From the NCBI GenBank assembly GCA_002392915.1, contig DGHQ01000053.1, forward strand, positions 1 through 49,001: 49,001 nucleotides of DNA. The letters run 5' to 3'. The notes beneath the pieces are model-generated. The model had not been told where the DNA came from, ran no database searches, and saw only the letters and a program-made list of their open reading frames with translations. A program made the translations under genes and the position numbers. This document shows positions 35,728-44,015 of this stretch, piece by piece. The stretch's first letter is position 1. The number at the start of each line of letters is the position of its first letter. This stretch comes from Bacteroidales bacterium UBA3844 (GTDB lineage Bacteria > Bacteroidota > Bacteroidia > Bacteroidales > Paludibacteraceae).

Positions 35728-36500
35728 AAGCCTTTCTCTAGTTTGGCAACTGTGAAGAGATCTTTGTCAATCTTGACATCGTACTGTGTGTTTTTTACTT
35801 CAATCACAGTGCTGTGTCCCGTTTGCACATTTTTCATCTCCATCTTACAGATAGTCCAGAAATCTTGTATTTTCTTTATTTCTGATATTGTGAGCAGACG
35901 GTGCAATTTGTTAAGCTTGTCGTAATATTCCGCACAGACAGCCACCAGACAATCCTGACGTATCCATGTCACCTTGCGACTGTAGATCTCATGTTTGTCG
36001 ACAGGCACCGATTCCACAACCCAGCATTTATGTCCGTCTTTCATCTCCTCACGCAACAGAGTATGCTTGTCTTCATCTATATGACGGGATCCCATGTCGT
36101 CGTAAGTGAAGTCTGTACCCATAAAATAATCTGTTTTTGACGATGATCCACTGATGCGGCGAGTCTTCTTCATGGCAGGAAGATATAGCCATTTGGCATC
36201 CTCTTTGCCAATCTGGTCGTAGTCCCATGTCAGGAAGCCTGTTCCTTTCACGTCGCCGGGATAGGTGAAAAACATCATCTTTTTTGTGTCTTTGCCTTCA
36301 TCCATAGCCCACGATGACACCTTGCGTTGTCTGGAACTTCCGTTTTTCTTGATGAGGGTCAGCTCCATCTCTCCGTAACGAGTGTCTCCATCAGGACGGT
36401 CTTTGACTTTTTGTATGATTTCTCGTCCTGTTAAATTCTGCGCGTTTGCTCCAAATGTCGCCATCATGCAGGCGGCCAAAATAAATAATGCCTTTTTCAT
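35724..36500 (-). CDS. Outer membrane lipoprotein-sorting protein (LolA-like)
   Basis: A 258-residue periplasmic protein with signal peptide ([20 protein letters not shown]). The mature body has the LolA-like pattern: [39 protein letters not shown], then [60 protein letters not shown]-type segments that identify the branch annotated 'outer membrane lipoprotein-sorting protein' next to RND/MMPL transporters. It likely binds a lipid-like molecule between the two membranes. It lies 11 bases after the MMPL gene. Confidence 0.88.
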   Translation of the reverse strand: [258 protein letters not shown]

Positions 36501-36511
36501 GTTTATGGTTT

Positions 36512-38866
36512 TTATTGATTAGACGTTTCTTTACCAAACACCTTGCATTTCTTTACAAGAATTGGGGTGACAAACAAATCGGCAATTAGTGCCGACAATA
36601 CACCGATGATAGCCATCAGACCGAAATTGATACACATTGTGCAATCTGACGTGCAAAATCCGGCGAATACCGCGGATGTGATGACTGATGTGGTGATGAT
36701 CGCTACTCCCACGACACGGAATGTCCTTTTTATTGCGCTCTGGTAGTGTTGAGTGCGGTCGAATTCCAACTTTGAGTGGTTGATGAAGTGAATGGTATCG
36801 TCGACAGCCATACCCAGCATCATCGGAAGCAATGTGGCGGTCATCATGTCGAATGGTATTCCCATCCATCCCATGTATCCGCCCACGAAGATGGCTGGCA
36901 TCATATTCGGTATCAAACCAATCAGTCCGACTCTGATGCTCTGGAATGCGATCATCAATATCACTCCAATGATAAGAATGGATATCACAAAAGAAAGCAT
37001 CTGTCCTCTCACAAGGTACTGCATCATCGTCACGAACTGAGGTATGTTGCCCACAACTGTAATCTTGGCATTTGGGAAGAGTTTCTGTGCGTCGCCTTGA
37101 ATCTGATCCATCTCACGTTCCACCTGTGCGGAATTGAAATCTGATATCTCCACCATCAGACGTAATCGACGATAATCGTAGTCGATCCAGTATTCCGACT
37201 CTGTGCCTCCTGCGTTTTCATATAATAAAATCATCTGTGCGACCTCTTCTTCTGTCTTCGGAATACAATAATATGTTGTATCTCCATTGTTCAGAGTCTG
37301 GTTTAGGTCTTTCAAAATGTCGAGTATCGACGTCGTACGTTTCGTCAGCTTGTATGTGCCGATCTGTTGTTGCAGTTTGTCAAGATTCTGAAGATTTTCA
37401 GGCTTCTTGGCTTCGTCATTGTCTGCCAATTCCACAATTAGATCGTAGGAATATAGTGATCCAAGCTCCGAACGACCCACGTCGACAACTTCTTTTACAT
37501 AAGGCACTTGTATGCCCATAGTCCTCTCAATGTCGAACGCCGCCTCGATTTTCCACAGACCAATGCATAGCAGAATACATATTGCCGAGAATGACAAACC
37601 TATTTTTCGCGGATTGCTTAACACCTTGTCACTAAGTGACACAATCGCTTTTGTCCATTTCGTGTCGCTATCCTCTGTAAACCCTTCTATTGGTTTCTGG
37701 TTTTTGCCAAATGACAGTAAAAGAGGTGTTATCACCAGTGACGTCATCAGAACGAAAAATACGCTCATACTGCTGATGACACCTACACAGTGCATAGGAC
37801 GAATCGGTATGGCAAGGAAAGAGAGCAAAGAGACAAGAGTCGTGAATCCGCAGAAGAATACAGACCAACCAATTTCTTTGATAGTCTCCACAATGGCTTT
37901 GTGGCGTTCCCCGTGAATACGCATTCTGCCTTTAAAATAAGAGAACAGATGGATGTTATAGGCTATGGCTACGGCAAACGACAGAATCATTGGAATCATC
38001 AGTACAGTAGAGTCGACGTACATTTGTGTCCATCCTGCGATGCCATAGGTGATGAAAAGTCCTCCGATGACAGAAATAATAGGTGCGACGACTCCTCTTA
38101 CTGATCGTGTCATGCAGATCATAACGACCATACATATAATGGTCGCTATCATCATCAATCGTCCCATTTCCTTTCCTATATACACTGATTTGCAGTGTGT
38201 CACGTAGGGCATTCCTGCTCCTCGTGGATTCAGCGAGGCGTATTCCGGCTTCTTGATGATATGTTCTACCTCCTGACCAGTGATGATGTCTGGCGACACT
38301 GATCCTTGTTGCTTCCAAACACTGTCTTTGGGAAATGTACGCAGTTTCACCATAATCCATGAAAGATCGCCTTTCTCAGAAATCAGTTTGCGCGCCACGT
38401 GTGGCTTGCTATAAGCTTTGGCTTTTATTGCCTCCATAGCTTGAGACCCGTCTTCGGGAATCTCGTCAGGAACAATCTGCTCGATTGTCATTCCGTCGTC
38501 GCTGCCTACCATAAATTCGATATCCGTAAGTGATGTCACTTTGTCGGCATACGAAAGACTGTCGAGCAATTCGTTGGACAATGCACGCAGTGTTGTCAGA
38601 TTTTCTTTAGTAAAATGATTGTCGCATTGGGTGAGAATACCTATGTAATAGTCGTTGCCGAAATGCGATTTGAACTCTTCTGTTTTCACTAACATCGGAT
38701 CGTCTTCGATGAAATAGTCGTCGAACGAGGTCTCCTTGACCATACGTTTCATGCCGATCACTGATACTATTAGTATCAGTACAAATGCGATGAGTGTGAT
38801 CCAACGTACACTCAGCAGCCGCTCTGCAAATTTGCCGAACTGCTCGTTAATCTTTTCTATTTTCAT
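36512..38866 (-). CDS. RND/MMPL superfamily transporter
   Basis: A 784-residue inner-membrane transporter with two repeats of one plus five membrane helices. Segment 1 (about 19-40) is followed by a large periplasmic loop, a five-helix cluster (about 232-385), segment 7 (about 418-438), a second periplasmic loop and a second cluster (about 628-770). Motifs include the sterol-sensing-like GGLFITYGIAGWTQMYVDSTVLMIPMILSFAVAIAYNIHLF and LPMMLGMAVDDTIHFINHSK, whose Asp residues in helix 10 likely couple to protons. It probably exports lipids or hydrophobic compounds with the LolA-like and barrel proteins. Its start overlaps tetR by 20 bases. Confidence 0.92.
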   Translation of the reverse strand: MKIEKINEQFGKFAERLLSVRWITLIAFVLILIVSVIGMKRMVKETSFDDYFIEDDPMLVKTEEFKSHFGNDYYIGILTQCDNHFTKENLTTLRALSNELLDSLSYADKVTSLTDIEFMVGSDDGMTIEQIVPDEIPEDGSQAMEAIKAKAYSKPHVARKLISEKGDLSWIMVKLRTFPKDSVWKQQGSVSPDIITGQEVEHIIKKPEYASLNPRGAGMPYVTHCKSVYIGKEMGRLMMIATIICMVVMICMTRSVRGVVAPIISVIGGLFITYGIAGWTQMYVDSTVLMIPMILSFAVAIAYNIHLFSYFKGRMRIHGERHKAIVETIKEIGWSVFFCGFTTLVSLLSFLAIPIRPMHCVGVISSMSVFFVLMTSLVITPLLLSFGKNQKPIEGFTEDSDTKWTKAIVSLSDKVLSNPRKIGLSFSAICILLCIGLWKIEAAFDIERTMGIQVPYVKEVVDVGRSELGSLYSYDLIVELADNDEAKKPENLQNLDKLQQQIGTYKLTKRTTSILDILKDLNQTLNNGDTTYYCIPKTEEEVAQMILLYENAGGTESEYWIDYDYRRLRLMVEISDFNSAQVEREMDQIQGDAQKLFPNAKITVVGNIPQFVTMMQYLVRGQMLSFVISILIIGVILMIAFQSIRVGLIGLIPNMMPAIFVGGYMGWMGIPFDMMTATLLPMMLGMAVDDTIHFINHSKLEFDRTQHYQSAIKRTFRVVGVAIITTSVITSAVFAGFCTSDCTMCINFGLMAIIGVLSALIADLFVTPILVKKCKVFGKETSNQ

Positions 38867-39503
38867 TTTCTTTTATGTTTTTTTGATTCATTAATGCTTT
38901 CCAACCATTAAACTCAAACTGGATATAGTCTTCGATTACACTTTTTATATCCTGAGGATTAAGTTTATGCTTGATGATTTCAGAGATGAAATTGAACATC
39001 CACACCATGTGGATATGGTAGGTGAATGTTGAGTGAGGATCACTGAATTCAGGATTCATTTTTTTGAAATTGTCCATAAATATCAGCACTTGGCGGGTGC
39101 AAACCTCACTGTATTCATCGATAAAGGTTTCGAGCGACGAACCTTGTGCTTTGTATAGTATAAGTTCGAATTCATCACGATATTTATTGAACAGCCTCAT
39201 ATATGTTTGTACGTGTTCTGTGATCATGTTGTCGTTTTCTCCATTGATATATTTGAAAAATTGTTCACTGGAGTTTACGTTATGGTGTTCATACATGATC
39301 TTTTCAAATTCTTTGATAAGAGGCATTACGATATGTCGGAAAAGTTCATCTTTACTCTTAAAGTAGTTGTAGATGTTGCTGACACCGATGCTGGCACCTT
39401 TGGCGATGTCGCGCATGGAAGTCTTTGCATAGCCATTCTTCAGAAAAACTTTTTTGGCTACCTCCACGATTTGTTCGCACGTATATTCTTTTTTTATCTG
39501 CAT
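38847..39503 (-). CDS. TetR family transcriptional regulator
   Basis: A 218-residue repressor-type regulator. The N-terminal helix-turn-helix spans about 10-55 (QIVEVAKKVFLKNGYAKTSMRDIAKGASIGVSNIYNYFKSKDELF), with recognition helix VSNIYNYF. The helical C-terminal domain would bind an unknown ligand. It is the first gene of the operon that continues with the MMPL transporter, LolA-like protein and barrel, with overlapping coding ends, so it most likely controls that export system and itself. A candidate operator lies 19 bases upstream (39522-39534). Confidence 0.92.
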   Translation of the reverse strand: MQIKKEYTCEQIVEVAKKVFLKNGYAKTSMRDIAKGASIGVSNIYNYFKSKDELFRHIVMPLIKEFEKIMYEHHNVNSSEQFFKYINGENDNMITEHVQTYMRLFNKYRDEFELILYKAQGSSLETFIDEYSEVCTRQVLIFMDNFKKMNPEFSDPHSTFTYHIHMVWMFNFISEIIKHKLNPQDIKSVIEDYIQFEFNGWKALMNQKNIKENENRKD

Positions 39504-39521
39504 CTTTTATCTGTATAAAAA

Positions 39522-39534
39522 CGAACAATGTTCG
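39522..39534. promoter_or_regulatory. Candidate TetR operator
   Basis: Inverted repeat cgaaca-a-tgttcg directly upstream of tetR, followed by a further tgttca half site (39539-39544). Position and symmetry fit an autoregulatory operator; not shown by experiment. Confidence 0.5.
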
Positions 39535-39551
39535 ATTTTGTTCATAAAAAA

Positions 39552-39577
39552 AGAGGCTCGCATTTCTGTGAGCCTCT
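39552..39577 (-). terminator. Terminator upstream of tetR
   Basis: Stem agaggctc (39552-39559) with gagcctct (39570-39577). In the minus direction a run of eight T follows. It shields the tetR promoter from transcription coming from 40261. Confidence 0.75.
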
Positions 39578-39723
39578 ATATTGTTTGTGTTTTGACTTTT
39601 TTATGTTTATTACATCTTATCATCTCTCGTCTCTTTTGTTGATGCAAAGGTATCGCTTCTTTTTTCTGTGTCCAATGCCTAAAACTGATGATTTGGAAAG
39701 ACGGTGCTCTTGTGACATTTTTA

Positions 39724-39784
39724 CGAGGATTGTTAAGGGCGGAACGCCCTAACCTCCTCCCACGTGCGAGCCGAAGGCGAGCAC
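39724..39784. repeat. Interspersed repeat family 'ttaacaatcctca', copy 4 (inverted)
   Basis: cgaggattgttaagggcg-gaa-cgccctaacctcctccc followed by acgtgcgagcc-gaa-ggcgagcac. It is the inverted form of 9494-9582 and fills the gap between the two minus-strand terminators. Confidence 0.75.
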
Positions 39785-39800
39785 ATAACCAATAAAAAAT

Positions 39801-39843
39801 CCCAATTTTAGTGGCTCGCTATTTGAGGTTCACTAAAATTGGG
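39801..39843 (-). terminator. Terminator of the 129-residue membrane protein gene
   Basis: Perfect 13-bp stem (39801-39813 with 39831-39843), 17-base loop. On the minus strand the stem is followed by atttttta. It lies 28 bases past the gene's stop. Confidence 0.75.
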
Positions 39844-39871
39844 GATATTCACGTAGAAATGTCTAATAGAT

Positions 39872-40261
39872 TCAATCTTCCTTTACATTCTTTATACTGT
39901 ACCATGCCAGCAAAAGACCGATGACAATCAGCATCGGCATGATGATATACTGTCCTGCAATCTCTGCTGGCAATTCCATACATGCATGCATTATGTTGAA
40001 TAGTGCGATGAGTGTCGCCAAAATCGCATTCACAATCTTTGTCTCTTTATTATCCCACATCATACATAGCACTCCGCAGGCTGGAAACAAGAACGAAATA
40101 AGCATCATGAACACTATCATTCCTTGGTCGACGTTGCCATCCGTGGCAACAACTGCCATATTCTTTCCCCAAAACATTGGCAGAACATCACAGATGGAGT
40201 GACATGCAAAACCGCCAATTGTCAGCAGCCATAAAACTGAAATTTTAATTTTTTTTGTCAT
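39872..40261 (-). CDS. Small four-helix membrane protein, unknown function
   Basis: A 129-residue inner-membrane protein of no recognised family. Four hydrophobic segments are visible (about 7-27, 45-68, 75-97, 103-122), ending in a short charged tail (KNVKED). Conserved-looking features include C-H near the first helix (GGFACHSICDVLPMFWGKN) and M-H-A-C in the third helix, which could bind a metal or heme, but that is speculation. It has its own possible promoter and terminator, so it is likely independent of the porin/imelysin operon upstream. Confidence 0.65.
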   Translation of the reverse strand: MTKKIKISVLWLLTIGGFACHSICDVLPMFWGKNMAVVATDGNVDQGMIVFMMLISFLFPACGVLCMMWDNKETKIVNAILATLIALFNIMHACMELPAEIAGQYIIMPMLIVIGLLLAWYSIKNVKED

Positions 40262-40286
40262 AATGTATAACAGTTTAATTTTGCTG

Positions 40287-40317
40287 CAAAGTAACTGCGA
40301 TTAGAGAGTCTGCACAA
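40287..40317 (-). promoter_or_regulatory. Possible promoter of the 129-residue membrane protein gene
   Basis: TTG (40317-40315), 21 bases, TACTTTG (40293-40287) on the minus strand; the -7 box is one base shorter than consensus. Confidence 0.4.
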
Positions 40318-40344
40318 TACCAAAAAATGAGTGTTTTATGTTGC

Positions 40345-41100
40345 CTATTGAAGATTTTCTATCCAGTCGCGCAACAGCGTTTTGACTTCTGCCAGATTGT
40401 TTTTGAACTGTGACGACAAAACTTCTGTGTGATTGTAGTGCAGTATGTTTTCTCCTCCTGGATTCAGAATCTTGAACATAAGGCTCTCTTCTGGATTGCC
40501 GCTCACAATACGCTTATAGCCTTGTCCTGTCACACTCGACTGAGCGTCAATGTCCACCAGATTCGCCGGCGGATTGCCGTCTGTGAGATTCAAATTTCCA
40601 GCTGATCTTCCATTTGCTCCGTGACACTGAATGCACGACACATTAAATATGCCTTGCTGAATGCATCCAAACATATCTACGGAAAGTGAGCCTAGATCCA
40701 TGCGTATAGTGTCTCCGCCCGACTCAAAGTCGTTAAGGTCGATGCTGGCAAGTGTGAGGATACGTTTCCTCAATTTGTTAGTGAGTGCAAGTTCGACGGT
40801 GGAAATTTCGCTTGAAAGATTGTCGAGTGTGACGCTGATATGTTGCCCGTCTGCAGTGTTTTCTGGTATCGCACGTTGTGTGGTGGCATATTTTTTGTCG
40901 TCCGAGAATGCGGCGACAGCGACCGTATAAGTGTCGCTCAATTGCCCAATGCCTCTGATTGTCGCAGTGACCTTCACTGTCTTTCCGCTGTTTTGGATCA
41001 AAATATCCTCGTCGTCTATATTGCCGGAATCACATCCTGTCAACAACAGAAAGAGTGCCGAAAACAGTAGTGATTCCAAATTTCTTATATTAATCATCAT
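40345..41100 (-). CDS. Mono-heme cytochrome c-type lipoprotein
   Basis: A 251-residue lipoprotein; the ATG at 41100 is preferred over a TTG at 41112. The signal ends LLLTGC (acylated Cys at residue 23). The middle is a strand-rich domain (about 35-140), followed by a cytochrome c-like part with a single heme attachment motif CIQCH in SCIQCHGANGRSAGNLNLTDGNPPANLV and a later Met (SLMFKILNPGG) that could be the axial ligand. It is the last gene of the operon that also holds a di-heme oxidoreductase, so it may exchange electrons with it in the periplasm. No specific family name is certain. Confidence 0.82.
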   Translation of the reverse strand: MMINIRNLESLLFSALFLLLTGCDSGNIDDEDILIQNSGKTVKVTATIRGIGQLSDTYTVAVAAFSDDKKYATTQRAIPENTADGQHISVTLDNLSSEISTVELALTNKLRKRILTLASIDLNDFESGGDTIRMDLGSLSVDMFGCIQQGIFNVSCIQCHGANGRSAGNLNLTDGNPPANLVDIDAQSSVTGQGYKRIVSGNPEESLMFKILNPGGENILHYNHTEVLSSQFKNNLAEVKTLLRDWIENLQ

Positions 41101-41136
41101 GATTGTATACAAAAATTAATTGATTGTGCGACGGAA

Positions 41137-42399
41137 TTAGAAACTATACTGCAGCTGTAGAGTCGCTCCGTGAGTGGCGATGCCAAGATCGTCGTTGTCA
41201 CGGTCAAGCTGAGTCTCGTGGCCCCAACGTCCAGTGTATTGGTACATGCCTGTAAGTTTGAGGTTGTATTTGTTGATGTAGTAGTTTAATACGGCTCCTG
41301 GTGTGTTGAGGAATCCATCTTTGCTTGATCCGTTTCTGTCCATGATATCCCAACGAAGACCTCCTTGGACGGAATTGCTGAAGAAGAAGCCGATTTGTGC
41401 ATAACCTCCCCAGTAATTTAGCAACTCATCTATCTTCTGGCGTTCTGTAAACGACACGTGCATCCAATAGCCTTCGATGCCAATAAACAAACGGTTGTAG
41501 AGCATTGAGAACTCTCCTCCAAGACGAGTGTCGTTTGTGCTTTCACTCTCACTCTCGACATTGATGCCCGCACTCACTCCAAATTCCATGCGTCGTACAT
41601 TAAGCATACGGTTGTTTCCATGTGTCTTCGGCATCTTTCCCCACGGCATGAATGTTAGTCGTCCAGCATACAGAAGTGATGGAATCTTGTGGTCGTCCGA
41701 CAGCGTTTTTGTCGCAGTGTTCACTCCGCTTCCTGTTCCGTTCCACAAACCGATTTCATAATGCATCAATCCTTCTGTCTTTAATTTGGCAGTTCCATGA
41801 AACTCCACTCCGATATCAAACCCTGTGCCTATTGTAGGCCATACTGAATTAAGGCTGTATGGCATGATTACTGTGGAAGTCAGTGAGACGGGAAGAATTG
41901 GAAACAATGCCTCGCCAAGGGTCGTCTGTACCGCACTGAAGAATGGAGTCTTAAACTTACCTACGCGAAATCTTGCGGCGTCGCATATCTTCGCGTCTAC
42001 CCATCCTTGCTGCAATATATTTCCACCCGATGCGGATGCATTGATACATAGATTATAATCCACTCGGCCAAAGGTTGTTCCTGTAAAACCTAAAATGGCG
42101 TATGGCATAGCGAAACCACTGTTCGCTACATTGTCTTGATTGTACGCCTTGTCTAATCCCTCGCTGTCATACCAGTTGAATTGCCCCTGCGTCTGCAAGA
42201 ACAGGTATGGCTTGAATATAAAATTGTCATTTTTGCTTTTTAGTGTGAATCCACGGTCGTCAGCAATGCCAATGACTCCATTTTCCATGTCGATGCTGTC
42301 GCTGACAGAATTTCCGTTCGCTTTTTCGAATTCGATGTTGCTTTGAGCCATTGTTGATGCCGAACAGCAAAGCATCATGGCTATGAATATATTTCTCAT
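41137..42399 (-). CDS. Outer-membrane porin (OprO/P-like), second porin of the operon
   Basis: A 420-residue barrel protein: signal peptide (MRNIFIAMMLCCSASTMA), then about 16 amphipathic strands and a C-terminal strand ending ATLQLQYSF. Segments such as FRVGKFKTPFFSAVQTTLGEALFPILPVS (about 140-170) and FNWYDSEGLDKAYNQDN resemble phosphate-selective-porin-type barrels. Its start overlaps the stop of the di-heme oxidoreductase by 4 bases. The solute is unknown; a role in uptake of the metal or anion handled by the neighbouring imelysin is an inference. Confidence 0.82.
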   Translation of the reverse strand: MRNIFIAMMLCCSASTMAQSNIEFEKANGNSVSDSIDMENGVIGIADDRGFTLKSKNDNFIFKPYLFLQTQGQFNWYDSEGLDKAYNQDNVANSGFAMPYAILGFTGTTFGRVDYNLCINASASGGNILQQGWVDAKICDAARFRVGKFKTPFFSAVQTTLGEALFPILPVSLTSTVIMPYSLNSVWPTIGTGFDIGVEFHGTAKLKTEGLMHYEIGLWNGTGSGVNTATKTLSDDHKIPSLLYAGRLTFMPWGKMPKTHGNNRMLNVRRMEFGVSAGINVESESESTNDTRLGGEFSMLYNRLFIGIEGYWMHVSFTERQKIDELLNYWGGYAQIGFFFSNSVQGGLRWDIMDRNGSSKDGFLNTPGAVLNYYINKYNLKLTGMYQYTGRWGHETQLDRDNDDLGIATHGATLQLQYSF

Positions 42400-43922
42400 A
42401 ATGATTCCAAAAATTTTATTAATGCTAAACGATCTTCTTTGTTCATGTTAGAAAAAATTTGACGGGAAGTATATCCCTCTCCTCCGTGCCACATGATTGC
42501 CTCCTGCAGGTTGCGGGCTCGTCCGTCGTGTAGGAAATATGTGTGGCTGTTGACAAGAGATTGGAGTCCGATACCCCATAGTGGAGTCGTGCGCCACTCG
42601 TTGCCCATCGCCAGTCCGCTGCGATAGTTGTCGTTGAGGCCCACACCCATGATTTCGCTTCCCATGTCGTGCAGAAGATAATCGCTGTAAGGATGGATTG
42701 TCTGACCTCCTAGCCAAGGCAACTCTGTGCCTGATAGAAGTTTAGCCCCACGTGGACGGGTGTGCAGTGTGGTGACATGACATAATTGGCATTTTGCTTT
42801 GAAAAAGTTTTTTTCGCCAATGGCAAGATAATCCCGTTCTGTGATTTTATGCCCTTGATATTCCACCATCTTAGTTGTGCTTCCTAATCTGCGAGCAGGC
42901 ACACCGAGTCCGTGCATATAATAGTCGACATCCTCCATGTCTTGAGTTGAGACGTCAAGATGGTCGTATGTTAGTCCCATCATACTTCCTTCATTCATCT
43001 GCAGCTGACCTTCGCAGATTTCTTCTGGATAACGGCTGTTTGTAGCACCCATGTCGCTAGAAAATCCAAGTTCGACGGTAAGATCCTGATGCTGAGCTTT
43101 GTTGCCAGACAGACCAATGTCGTACACTCCACGTTCTGTCACGTAATTACATCTTCCGCTGATTCCGTATTCAGGATAATTGCTTTGTGCCGCAAGACGT
43201 TTGATCTCTTCTCTGTCGATAGCCATCATCTGTCCCATTCCCACATGTCTTAGCGGAATTCTCACACTGCAGAACAATTCATTGGGGTCGATCGGATCGT
43301 CAGTGTCTCCATATTTGGCATACCATTCGGTGATTGTATATTCGGGTCGTGCCAGTTGGTATTTCTCTCCGTCCGGAAATTCAAAATCTTCGTAGTGCCA
43401 GCGACATTGCAGTTTTCCTTCCGCTTGTATGCCGTAGATACTTTGGTCGTGAAGCACTCGTCCGTAGTTTTGGAAAAACTGACCGTTTTTTCTCGCCACA
43501 TACACCAGCATGCTGGAAAAACCATATTCTCCGCTTCCATACACTGGCGTTCCATCTGCGTCCTGGCTGATCTGGGTCCACAAAGCAGGCTTTGTTCGTC
43601 CGGCGTTTCTGTGACATGATCCACATGAGTATCCTGCATATACGGGTCCTAATCCAGTGGATTGAGTCAACGCGTCATCATATAGCTTGTCTCCATGCGT
43701 GAATCGTTTGCGGTTGGCAACATTCTCTGCAACCCATGGAGCATCTTGGTCGTACGCGAAACTTGAATTGTTGAACACTGTGCTGATTCCAGCCGACAGC
43801 ATATATCCTTCTGGCACATCAATCTTGTCAATGTCGTCCAATAATTCTTCGTCACATCCAAGAAGTAGGGGAGTCAAAGCTGTAATTAGGAAATATTTGC
43901 TTTTTGAGATATTAGCAATCAT
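42396..43922 (-). CDS. Di-heme oxidoreductase (DUF1111 family) lipoprotein
   Basis: A 508-residue lipoprotein (signal ending LLLGC, Cys23) of the putative di-heme peroxidase / thiol oxidoreductase family. Two heme c attachment motifs are visible: CGSCH (100-104) and CQLCH (378-382). Family segments include HPYSDYLLHDMG, EWRTTPLWGIG and LHDGRARNLQEAIMWHGGE. Such proteins are commonly encoded beside imelysins; the reaction is not settled, though MauG-like peroxidase chemistry has been proposed from the two hemes. It sits between the imelysin and the second porin. A hairpin (43963-43994) separates it from the imelysin. Confidence 0.92.
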   Translation of the reverse strand: MIANISKSKYFLITALTPLLLGCDEELLDDIDKIDVPEGYMLSAGISTVFNNSSFAYDQDAPWVAENVANRKRFTHGDKLYDDALTQSTGLGPVYAGYSCGSCHRNAGRTKPALWTQISQDADGTPVYGSGEYGFSSMLVYVARKNGQFFQNYGRVLHDQSIYGIQAEGKLQCRWHYEDFEFPDGEKYQLARPEYTITEWYAKYGDTDDPIDPNELFCSVRIPLRHVGMGQMMAIDREEIKRLAAQSNYPEYGISGRCNYVTERGVYDIGLSGNKAQHQDLTVELGFSSDMGATNSRYPEEICEGQLQMNEGSMMGLTYDHLDVSTQDMEDVDYYMHGLGVPARRLGSTTKMVEYQGHKITERDYLAIGEKNFFKAKCQLCHVTTLHTRPRGAKLLSGTELPWLGGQTIHPYSDYLLHDMGSEIMGVGLNDNYRSGLAMGNEWRTTPLWGIGLQSLVNSHTYFLHDGRARNLQEAIMWHGGEGYTSRQIFSNMNKEDRLALIKFLESL

Positions 43923-43962
43923 TTGCTTGTTGTTTTGTTTTGCTTGTCGTATATATACACAT

Positions 43963-43994
43963 ATTCCTTGCCCCTAAAAAAGGGACAAGGGAAT
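43963..43994. other. Intercistronic hairpin between imelysin and di-heme genes
   Basis: attcc/ggaat and ttg/caa plus ccct/aggg stems (43963-43975 with 43981-43994, one bulge and one mismatch), loop aaaaa. No T-run follows on the minus strand, so it is more likely an mRNA-stability or processing structure than a terminator. Confidence 0.5.
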
Positions 43995-44015
43995 AGTGTG
44001 ATTTATTAACTAAAA

